Shown here one piece after another: positions 1 through 5,446 of a stretch of DNA of 5,446 bases. Each line of letters opens with the position of its first letter. Position 1 is the stretch's first letter. The position numbers were made by a program, and so were the translations under genes. Source of the stretch: Candidatus Omnitrophota bacterium (GTDB lineage Bacteria; Omnitrophota; Omnitrophia; Omnitrophales; JACROU01); the NCBI GenBank assembly GCA_016206875.1, contig JACQQR010000052.1, positions 1-5,446 on the forward strand, in the 5' to 3' direction. A model generated the notes under the pieces. It saw only the letters and a program-made list of their open reading frames with translations. It ran no database searches and was not told the DNA's origin.

Positions 1-2374
1 TCTTTCCATTTTTATCAAACACATGAATGGCCTGTAAAACGCCGCCCGTTTCGTAAAAATAAAGCTCGCTTCCGGAGAACTCTTCAGATGAGTCAAAATT
101 ATTCGCCTGAATAAGTTTTTTGCCTTGCTCATCCATTATTTGTTCGGCGGTCTTTTTTCCGTTTCGGTCGACGACGTGAATGGTATCCAAAATCCCGTCG
201 GCTCCATAAAAATAAAGCTCTTTGCCGGAGAACTCTTCGGCGGCGTCAAAATTCCTGACTTCAATGACTTGTTTGCCCAGCTCATCCATTATTTGTTCGG
301 CGGTCTTTTTTCCGTTTTGATTGAACACATGAATGGCGTCCAAAATTCCGTCCGTGCCATAAAAATAAAGCTCTTTACCGGAGAACTCCTCGAAGGCATC
401 AAAATTCCTGACTTCAATTACTTTTTGTCCTGTCCTGTCCATGATCTGTTCAGCAGTTTTTTTCCCGTTTGTATCAAACACGTAAATGGCGTCCAAAATT
501 CCGTCCGCATCATACAAATAAACTTCCTTACCGGAAAACTCCTCCAAGGCATCAAAGGCCGCTATTTCGGCCACCTTTTTGCCTTCCGCATCCAATGTTT
601 GCTCCGCAGTTTTCTTGCCATTTTTGTCAAGGATTTGAATTGTCTCCAAGATTCCGTTTGCGCCGTACGAATAAACTTCGCTTCCGGAGAACTCTTCGGC
701 GGCGTCAAAATTTCTCACCTCGAGTACTTTTTGGCCGGCCGCATCAAATTGCTGCTCGGCAAATTTCTTGTTATTCGCGCCAAACAAATGAATCTGGGCT
801 ATAACTCCATCCGTGTCGTAAAAATAAAGCTCGCTTCCGGAAAATGTTCCGGCGGCATCAAAATTCTTCACTTCCTCAATGTTACGGCCCTGCGCGTCTA
901 ATTTTTGCTCGGCCATTTTCTTTCCGTCTTTGTCAAATACGTAAATCGCATTTAAGATTCCGTCCGCATAAAAATAAAGTTCCTTACCGGAAAACGTTTC
1001 TTGAGCGTCAAAATTCCTGACTTCGATTACTTTTTGACCTGATTCATCCATGATCTGTTCGGCAGTTTTCTTTCCTTCTCTGTCAAAAACATGAATGGCA
1101 TCAAGTACACCGCTTGCGTCATAAAGATAACGCTCCATGCCGGTAAACGTCTCGGTCACGTCAAAATTCCCGACCTCCACTACCTTTTTTCCTTCGGCGT
1201 CAAATTTTTGCTCCATCACTTTCTTGTTGTTTTCATCGAAGATATCTACTCTTTCTAGAATTCCACCCGCTCCATAAACATACCGCTCTTTTCCGGAAAA
1301 TACTCCGGAGGCGTCAAAATTCCTGACTTCCGCGATCTTGGTTCCGGCGGCATCAAACTCTTGCTCAATTACTTTCTTTCCGTCTTTATCGTAACCATCG
1401 ATACGATCCAGAAGGCCGTCTGCCCCATAAAAATAGAGGTCTTTTCCGCTGAATGCTTCTAGGACATCAAAATTTCTTACTTCCACCACTTTCTTGCCTT
1501 CCGCATCAAAGATTTGTTCGGTTAGCTTTTTGCCGTTCTGATCAAAGAGATGAATAGCCGTCAGTGTACCGCCCGCATCATAGAAATAAAGTTCCTTGCC
1601 GCTAAATAATTCCGCGGAATCGAAATTTCGTACTTCGACCACTTTTTTTCCTGGGGCATCGAGCACCTGTTCCATCAATTTTTTATGATTGCGATCGAAT
1701 ACATTAATTTGACTCAATATGCCGTCCGCTGTGTAGACATATTCTTCGATCTGCTCCAGGCCTCCGGCTGCGTCAAACAAATTCATTCCGGTCACTTCTC
1801 CGGCAGCATTCAACAATTGCTCCGTCAATTTAATGCCCGCCGGAGACAACACATCCACGCGAATCATGTTTCCATTGGCATCATAAATATAATTTTCCTG
1901 GCGGCTTAATGCTTCGGCTGCATCAAAAAACTTGGCGTTGGTAATTCGCCCGTCAGTAAGAGATTGTTCTGATAGCTTTTTTCCGTCTGCGCTGAGTGTG
2001 TCGATGCGGCTCAGAATTTGATTGGCGTCGTAAATATATTTTTCCTGCTTATCAAAAATCTCTTCTGTATTAAAAAATTTCGTTTCGGAAATTTGGCCGG
2101 CGGCATTTAAGAGCTGCTCCTTGATTTTCTTGCTATTTTTATCCGACACATTGATTTGGGTGGGTTTCCCAGCGGCGTCATAGACATACTCTTCTGTTTG
2201 CGCTAATTCTCCCAAGGCATCATAATATTTGACGCTTGTAGTCAGTCCGCTTGGATCCAAGAACTGCTCAGACATTTTCTTACCGTCTTTGTCGGAAACA
2301 CGAATTTGATTGAAGAGCGAGCCGGTGCCATAAAAATACTCTTCTTTTTGGATCAGCTCTTCTTGGCCGTCGAA
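1..2374 (-). repeat. Tandem array of 49-51-residue units, 15 full plus one partial
   Basis: Units start at the F-D (or F-N) pair. They occupy 2225-2374, 2075-2224, 1928-2074, 1778-1927, 1625-1777, 1472-1624, 1319-1471, 1166-1318, 1013-1165, 863-1012, 710-862, 557-709, 404-556, 251-403, 98-250 and 1-97 (cut by the edge). The lengths are 50, 50, 49, 50, then 51 residues, except one of 50 at 863-1012. A typical unit has FDAxEEFSGKELYFY, then GADGILDAIHVFD, then RNGKKTAEQIMD, then EQGKKVIEVRN. Glycines recur at 12, 12, 17 and 10 residues, giving several beta-hairpin turns per unit. All length changes are whole codons. The array continues past the left edge, so the copy number is a minimum. Confidence 0.95.
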
Positions 2375-4891
2375 CTGGCTGATGGCAATCAGCCGGCCGG
2401 AAGACTCTTCATAGTCATACACTTCTTTCTTTTTCAGCGCCTCTGAATCTTCATATTCTTTGAGTTCAATGAGCGCGGGCTGTCCCTGGATTTCTCGAAA
2501 ATGGCTGACTTTTTTCAGGATATCGCCGGCGCCGAATTCTTCTTTTTCCGCAAGCTTTCCTTGCCCGTCATATTTATACTGCTCTCGGCTGATGACGGCG
2601 CCTTCTGTACCGGATAGAAGAATACTGGTAACTCTCCCTTCCGAATCGTAGGCATAATCTTGGATTTCCCGGACGGTGCCCAATGAATCATAATTTTTCT
2701 TTTGAATCAGTTTTTGAGTATTGGCAATGGTTTGATAGAATTCTTCTTCAAGCAAACGAAGTTCCGCGCCTTCCCCCGGAATAAAACGGCCGACTGTTTC
2801 AAGCTTTCCACCGGCACCGTAGCTATTTCTTTCTTCTTGTTGCATGTTGCCCAAAGAATCGAACAAACGGATCACGGCGGGCTGTTCTTCTTCATTCATC
2901 AAGTGTTCTTCCACCAAATGCTTTTCTGCGTCGTATACATTTTTTCTGGCCAACTTTCCGTCCGCAAACACGAATTCGGTTGTTCGAATCACCTCTCCTT
3001 GCGGGCCATATTCATAACTTTCTGTTTTGACCGGCACATTTGTTCCGTTAAAAAATTTGGTTTCCGTCAACTTTCCGTTTTTCCCGTCGATCCCATAAAT
3101 AAATTCTTTTTTCTCGACAAGCGCCCCCATTTCATCAAAAGTTCTAAATTGGGTGATTTTTTCGCTTGTGTTGAAAAAACGCTCCACAAGCAAACGGCCC
3201 TCGGCATCCGAAGAGGCGCTTTTTTGGAGAAGGCCGGCGGCGTTGTAGGAATAAATTTCCGTTTCCAGGATTGAGCCCTCCGGGCTGTATCGAACCGATG
3301 CCAATGCACGTCCCGAGGCATCAAAATTTTTCTTCGCCAGTAAATTTTCCTCCGGATCCCGGGATGTGATCTCATCCAAAACCTCATCCCCTCCGTATTC
3401 ATGGCGCGAGGTACGAATCAAAGTTCCGCCCGCGTCAAAAATCCTGCTTTCGGCAAGCTCTCCCCGGGCTCCGTAGCTATATTCTTCTCTATGCTCCGGC
3501 ACTCCTTCTCTTGAAAAAAACTGCGTCTCGCTTAATTGATGTTCTGCGCTATAGAAATATTTTTCTATTCTTTCATCGGGATACTCCACTCGTTCCAACG
3601 TTTCTGCCGTTTCTGCGGCATCCCAAATACGCGTCATCATCCAGTCGCCGTCCGGATCATAAACAAATGTTTTGACTTTTTTCTCACCGGCGTCAAATTG
3701 ATGCTCTTCAATTCGAATGAGCGAGTTATTTTCTCCGTACACATATTCCTGCGAGGTGGCGAGTGAACCGTTTGCATCCAACTTTTTCATAAGCGCTAGC
3801 TGCGTGCCCTGATAGACATATTCTTCGCGGCTACCGTCCGAGAAACGTTTCTCACGCATCTTGCCGTCGGCACTATAAAGTTCGAGAATCGTTTTGCCCT
3901 CATCATCCAGATATTGCGTGGAAACAAGTTTCCCGTTTGTTCCATAGTCATACTGGTACAGTTTTCCGTCGATCAGCACCGTTTCGCGAATGAGTCGATC
4001 GTTTTCTTGAGGAGAAATAACACAGCTTTCCCCGCCTCCTTTTTCAATCGTAAGCGTGCCGTCCTGGTTTTGAAGCATCCCGGTGATGGAGCCGGGCGCG
4101 TACGAATCGCTCAAGAAGTAGCGGTAATAACGAGAAAGCCAGAAAGCATGGGCCTCTTTGTGGGCATTGCTTAAAGGGGCAAGCGCGGAGAGTTGAGTAA
4201 AATCCGTCCCGGCAATCAAATCAAGTTCTGAGGCAATCTCTCCATAGGAAACTGTGGCGCTATTGCCTCCGGAATCTTTGAAGTTCTGAGAAATAGAGGC
4301 GTAATCATGTAGCAGCTCACGGTAGTTGTTAAACTCCGATGGATAATATTCAAAATAAAGCCTCAGGAATTCAAGCGACATATCTTTGGCGCGAAATCGC
4401 GTTGGATCCAAAGATTCGAAAGTATCTTGGGAAGCCGCTTCCAGATTTTCAGCGGCTTCTTCCAATAAATTCTCCGCGTCTTCTTCCAGCTCAAAAACTA
4501 CTTCTTCATTTTCTTCTTCTTGATCCTCAGCTTCAAAGTCCAATTCTTCATTGGCCATTTCCAGCACTTCTTCCTCGCTCATAAAACCGGAACTGGTCCC
4601 ATCAGGCCCTGCGCTGACTTGACCCGAAGCTCCGGGCGCAGATTCTCCCGTAAAAGCAACTTCAGGGGGCGTTATTGGATTGTCAGAAATTTGCTGCTGA
4701 TAACGAAGATTGGGATCAAAACCGGGTGGCGCAGTTGGCGAGAAAGGCACAAACGACATGGCGGCGATGACATCAGTTTGAGACAGCACAAAGGTGATCG
4801 CCGTAAATAAAGCAATCGATTTCCTCAGGCGATGACTTTTTCCGCTTGAAGTAAAATTCATTGTAGAAGAGACAACACGGTTATGTTCCAT
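1..4891 (-). CDS. Giant exported tandem-repeat protein, C-terminus beyond window
   Basis: The frame is open for at least 1630 codons and leaves the left edge without a stop. I checked the register row by row and found no internal stop or frameshift. Visible layout by residue: 1-44 basic stretch plus hydrophobic signal-like core; 45-103 Pro/Gly/Ser-rich; 104-162 acidic; 163-305 unassigned, partly helical; 306-839 irregular repeats with Tyr-x-Tyr and x-x-Gly turns; 840-1630 regular 49-51-residue repeats. I saw only one Cys (about residue 290, in GESCV), consistent with an envelope or extracellular protein without disulfides. There is no catalytic motif. The Y-[DG]-A-[DN]-G-x-L turns recall YD/RHS and YwqK/MORN_2 hairpin repeats, so a long beta-rich surface or adhesion fibre, or the shell of a polymorphic toxin, are both possible. 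The function is inferred only from architecture. The start at 4891 is preferred because an AAGAAAGG stretch lies upstream (13-nt gap); ATG at 4861 has no visible ribosome site but would still keep the signal core. An in-frame stop at 4895-4897 bounds the 5' end. Confidence 0.9.
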   Translation of the reverse strand, partial: MEHNRVVSSTMNFTSSGKSHRLRKSIALFTAITFVLSQTDVIAAMSFVPFSPTAPPGFDPNLRYQQQISDNPITPPEVAFTGESAPGASGQVSAGPDGTSSGFMSEEEVLEMANEELDFEAEDQEEENEEVVFELEEDAENLLEEAAENLEAASQDTFESLDPTRFRAKDMSLEFLRLYFEYYPSEFNNYRELLHDYASISQNFKDSGGNSATVSYGEIASELDLIAGTDFTQLSALAPLSNAHKEAHAFWLSRYYRYFLSDSYAPGSITGMLQNQDGTLTIEKGGGESCVISPQENDRLIRETVLIDGKLYQYDYGTNGKLVSTQYLDDEGKTILELYSADGKMREKRFSDGSREEYVYQGTQLALMKKLDANGSLATSQEYVYGENNSLIRIEEHQFDAGEKKVKTFVYDPDGDWMMTRIWDAAETAETLERVEYPDERIEKYFYSAEHQLSETQFFSREGVPEHREEYSYGARGELAESRIFDAGGTLIRTSRHEYGGDEVLDEITSRDPEENLLAKKNFDASGRALASVRYSPEGSILETEIYSYNAAGLLQKSASSDAEGRLLVERFFNTSEKITQFRTFDEMGALVEKKEFIYGIDGKNGKLTETKFFNGTNVPVKTESYEYGPQGEVIRTTEFVFADGKLARKNVYDAEKHLVEEHLMNEEEQPAVIRLFDSLGNMQQEERNSYGAGGKLETVGRFIPGEGAELRLLEEEFYQTIANTQKLIQKKNYDSLGTVREIQDYAYDSEGRVTSILLSGTEGAVISREQYKYDGQGKLAEKEEFGAGDILKKVSHFREIQGQPALIELKEYEDSEALKKKEVYDYEESSGRLIAISQFDGQEELIQKEEYFYGTGSLFNQIRVSDKDGKKMSEQFLDPSGLTTSVKYYDALGELAQTEEYVYDAAGKPTQINVSDKNSKKIKEQLLNAAGQISETKFFNTEEIFDKQEKYIYDANQILSRIDTLSADGKKLSEQSLTDGRITNAKFFDAAEALSRQENYIYDANGNMIRVDVLSPAGIKLTEQLLNAAGEVTGMNLFDAAGGLEQIEEYVYTADGILSQINVFDRNHKKLMEQVLDAPGKKVVEVRNFDSAELFSGKELYFYDAGGTLTAIHLFDQNGKKLTEQIFDAEGKKVVEVRNFDVLEAFSGKDLYFYGADGLLDRIDGYDKDGKKVIEQEFDAAGTKIAEVRNFDASGVFSGKERYVYGAGGILERVDIFDENNKKVMEQKFDAEGKKVVEVGNFDVTETFTGMERYLYDASGVLDAIHVFDREGKKTAEQIMDESGQKVIEVRNFDAQETFSGKELYFYADGILNAIYVFDKDGKKMAEQKLDAQGRNIEEVKNFDAAGTFSGSELYFYDTDGVIAQIHLFGANNKKFAEQQFDAAGQKVLEVRNFDAAEEFSGSEVYSYGANGILETIQILDKNGKKTAEQTLDAEGKKVAEIAAFDALEEFSGKEVYLYDADGILDAIYVFDTNGKKTAEQIMDRTGQKVIEVRNFDAFEEFSGKELYFYGTDGILDAIHVFNQNGKKTAEQIMDELGKQVIEVRNFDAAEEFSGKELYFYGADGILDTIHVVDRNGKKTAEQIMDEQGKKLIQANNFDSSEEFSGSELYFYETGGVLQAIHVFDKNGK
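2375..3976 (-). repeat. Degenerate, irregular hairpin repeats (residues 306-839)
   Basis: This part repeats the same themes as the regular array but with variable spacing. Strands of Y-x-Y type (YQYDYG, EEYVYQG, EEYSYGARG, ETEIYSYN, ESYEYGPQG, QDYAYDSEG, EQYKYDGQG) alternate with D-x-x-G turns (DDEG, DANG, DAGG, DAEG, DSLG). Insertions such as the stretch around residues 704-728, with GRFIPGEGAE, break the period. It looks like an old, diverged part of the same repeat family. YD/RHS-like repeats are the closest named type I can suggest, but the DxxGR signature is mostly absent. Confidence 0.75.
3977..4405 (-). other. Unassigned helical region before the repeats
   Basis: Residues 163-305 lack the repeat pattern. 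The first half is rich in aromatic and aliphatic residues spaced as in amphipathic helices (LEFLRLYFEYY, ELLHDYASI, then AHAFWLSRYYRYF). The second half becomes beta-like, with GSITGMLQNQDGTLTIEKGG at about residues 268-287, and contains the only Cys I noted. It could cap the repeat stack or anchor the protein. I recognise no family here. Confidence 0.5.
4406..4582 (-). other. Acidic low-complexity segment of the giant protein
   Basis: Residues 104-162 contain 28 Glu/Asp in 59 positions and no Lys or Arg. Runs such as EEENEE are interspersed with Leu, Phe and Ala, so parts could form amphipathic helix or coiled coil rather than pure disorder. It separates the Pro/Gly/Ser-rich stretch after the signal peptide from the helical region before the repeats. 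A flexible, highly charged spacer or a cation-binding region are both possible. The sequence alone does not decide. Confidence 0.85.
4760..4891 (-). other. Predicted N-terminal signal peptide of the giant protein
   Basis: Residues 1-44 have the three parts of a Sec signal peptide. A basic n-region (K18, R21, R23, K24) is followed by a hydrophobic core, SIALFTAITFVL at about residues 25-36. A short polar stretch (S37-D40) then leads to V-I-A-A at 41-44, which allows signal peptidase I cleavage after A43 or A44. There is no Cys after the core, so it is not a lipoprotein. The n-region is long if translation starts at 4891. A start at the internal ATG (4861, residue 11) would give a more ordinary length. 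This supports export, but by eye only. Confidence 0.7.
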
Positions 4892-4942
4892 CGCTCAGTG
4901 CAGGCCTTTCTTAGCTTGCCCAGCTAATCCTACAGAGCATGG
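4888..4942 (-). promoter_or_regulatory. Leader RNA fold that could pair the start codon
   Basis: In the mRNA, CCAUGCUC (4935-4942) can pair with GAGC-G-AUGG (4888-4896) with one bulged G, and two more pairs follow past a U-U mismatch. The AUG (4889-4891) is inside this stem. The enclosed stretch contains a perfect 6-bp hairpin, UUAGCU/AGCUAA with a 5-nt loop (4911-4927), and the AAGAAAGG ribosome-site candidate (4905-4912). The fold could restrict translation or act as a small regulatory element. I recognise no riboswitch consensus. It is built by eye without energy calculation. Confidence 0.35.
4905..4912 (-). promoter_or_regulatory. Candidate ribosome binding site for the giant gene
   Basis: AAGAAAGG is the only purine-rich stretch in the leader close to a start. 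It ends 13 nt before the ATG at 4891, which is longer than the usual gap, and it overlaps the small hairpin's end by two bases. No comparable site precedes the alternative ATG at 4861. It therefore favours 4891 only modestly. Confidence 0.35.
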
Positions 4943-4960
4943 TGCCTTTAAAGACTCTAA

Positions 4961-4972
4961 GTTAAATTTAAC
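4961..4972. promoter_or_regulatory. 12-bp perfect palindrome over the -10
   Basis: GTTAAATTTAAC reads identically on both strands and covers the candidate -10 of the giant gene. A symmetric site here would suit a dimeric repressor. AT-rich palindromes also arise by chance, and no second copy is seen in the gap. Confidence 0.35.
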
Positions 4973-4993
4973 AGACAAAAAAACTTTTTACAA
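4965..4993 (-). promoter_or_regulatory. Candidate sigma-70-type promoter for the giant gene
   Basis: On the minus strand a -35-like TTGTAA (4988-4993) and a -10-like TAAATT (4965-4970) are separated by exactly 17 bp. Each matches 4 of 6 consensus bases. The spacer contains A and T tracts, which favour bending. Transcription would begin near 4958, giving a leader of about 67 nt before the ATG at 4891. The region is AT-rich compared with both flanking genes. It is a moderate match only, since AT-rich DNA offers such pairs by chance. Confidence 0.45.
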
Positions 4994-5018
4994 ATGTGTT
5001 TAATTTAGTAGCATAAAC

Positions 5019-5038
5019 ATGTAACAACTTGGTTACAT
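5019..5038. promoter_or_regulatory. 7+7 bp inverted repeat, possible operator or weak terminator
   Basis: ATGTAAC and GTTACAT are perfect inverted arms separated by 6 bp. The site lies 28 bp past the stop of the right-hand gene and about 25 bp upstream of the candidate -35 of the giant gene. As RNA it would form a 7-bp, AU-rich hairpin with no clear U-tract after it, so it is a poor intrinsic terminator. A binding site for a dimeric regulator is at least as likely. Confidence 0.4.
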
Positions 5039-5066
5039 ATCTAGGAGTTTCAAAGCAAATTGATGA

Positions 5067-5446
5067 TTACGCGGATTGCAGGGTGTGTCTGGCGGTGGAT
5101 AGCGCATCGAGTGTTTCACTTAAGGCTTGTTGGGTGATGGAATAGCTCATATCTGTGCTCTGAAATGTGAAATCCATGCCCCACACAACGGGATTTTGGA
5201 CTGCCTCGAATACTTTGCGGATTAATGCGGCTCGGTGATCTTCGGCATTGCGGCCGGAAGGAAGCCGCACGCGATAAGCAGTTTTCGTTTGATCCCAAGT
5301 TTGCGTGAATCCGGAGGCAAGAAATGCGGTGCGGCCTAAAGCCTCTTCCTCGGACATGGGAACTTGAAGAGAAACGGAAATGCGCCCCAATAAATTGGAA
5401 ACCATCGCGGCGCCGGTCTCGGCCAAAGGCGTATTCCACTTCACCA
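5067..5446 (-). CDS. C-terminal part of an unrecognised protein, 5' end beyond window
   Basis: The frame is open from the right edge to a TAA at 5067-5069, giving 125 whole codons. The first whole codon is GTG at 5442-5444, which could serve as a start. With no ribosome site visible and the frame still open at the edge, a truncated longer gene is more likely. Visible features are short beta-like stretches (RISVSLQVP, AYRVRLPSGR, VVWGMDFTF), an acidic turn (SEEEA) and a C-terminal amphipathic helix (QQALSETLDALSTARHTL). There is no Cys, no obvious membrane segment and no repeat related to the giant protein. It ends 175 bp before the giant gene's start on the same strand, but a promoter in the gap argues for separate transcription. 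I cannot assign a function. Confidence 0.7.
   Translation of the reverse strand, partial: VKWNTPLAETGAAMVSNLLGRISVSLQVPMSEEEALGRTAFLASGFTQTWDQTKTAYRVRLPSGRNAEDHRAALIRKVFEAVQNPVVWGMDFTFQSTDMSYSITQQALSETLDALSTARHTLQSA

Noticed and set aside
125..901. 258-codon plus-strand open frame with internal repeats
   Set aside because: It lies codon-on-codon antisense to the minus-strand repeat array and repeats only because the array does. There is no ribosome site, and the minus-strand frame is far longer and continuous.
1..1777. CRISPR-like array suggested by regular 153-bp periodicity
   Set aside because: The whole period is coding, there are no short identical repeats with unique spacers, and all length changes are multiples of three.
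2702..3274. 190-codon plus-strand open frame
   Set aside because: It lies wholly opposite the giant minus-strand gene, with a Phe-rich composition that is the complement of Glu/Lys codons. This is a shadow.
3067..3402. 111-codon minus-strand frame inside the giant gene
   Set aside because: It is out of register with the continuous long frame and has no repeat pattern or start signals of its own.
2375..3976. Classical RHS/YD toxin core
   Set aside because: Y-x-Y and x-x-G turns occur, but the YDxxGR spacing of RHS repeats and the DPxG-type core end motif are not visible. Only a loose likeness is claimed.
4888..4958. Cyclic-di-GMP (GEMM) or cobalamin riboswitch in the leader
   Set aside because: GGCA and GCACTG fragments occur, but the conserved cores of these riboswitches are not present in order, and the leader is too short for a full cobalamin aptamer.
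5116..5439. 107-codon minus-strand frame overlapping the right-hand gene
   Set aside because: It overlaps the 125-codon frame in another register and is rich in Arg, Ser and His, as shadow frames often are. The other frame has ordinary protein composition and a natural C-terminal helix, so I kept that one.

Overview
The window is dominated by one very long reading frame on the minus strand. It is open from a stop just upstream of position 4891 all the way to the left edge, at least 1630 codons with no stop or frameshift. It encodes a predicted exported protein. In order it shows a basic N-terminus with a signal-peptide-like hydrophobic stretch, a Pro/Gly/Ser-rich stretch, a purely acidic segment, a short unassigned helical region, and about 1320 residues of Tyr/Gly-patterned beta-hairpin repeats. 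The last 790 residues are a regular tandem array of 49-51-residue units: 15 complete and a sixteenth cut by the edge. The C-terminus, which would normally carry the most informative domain, lies outside the window.

To the right, on the same strand, is the C-terminal 125 residues of a second, unrecognised protein (5067-5446, cut by the right edge). Between the two genes is an AT-rich intergenic region of about 175 bp. It holds a plausible sigma-70-type promoter for the giant gene, a 12-bp perfect palindrome overlapping its -10, a 7+7 bp inverted repeat, and a leader that could fold so that the giant gene's start codon is paired. All plus-strand reading frames, including a 258-codon one antisense to the repeats, look like shadows of the minus-strand gene. 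I see no RNA genes, CRISPR arrays, insertion sequences or integrases.

The organism is a bacterium, probably with an outer membrane, but the sequence fixes it only weakly. Moderate GC, an LR-K-S-I-A-L-F-T-type signal sequence, and very large repeat-rich exported proteins with few cysteines fit uncultured lineages such as Omnitrophota. That is an impression, not a demonstration. The most interesting object is the giant repeat protein itself. Its repeats are near-uniform at the left edge and grow more divergent towards the N-terminus, as expected for an array that has expanded recently at one end. The fold resembles YD/RHS-type or YwqK/MORN_2-type hairpin repeats, but the 51-residue unit with Gly spacing 12/12/17/10 matches no named family I can recall.
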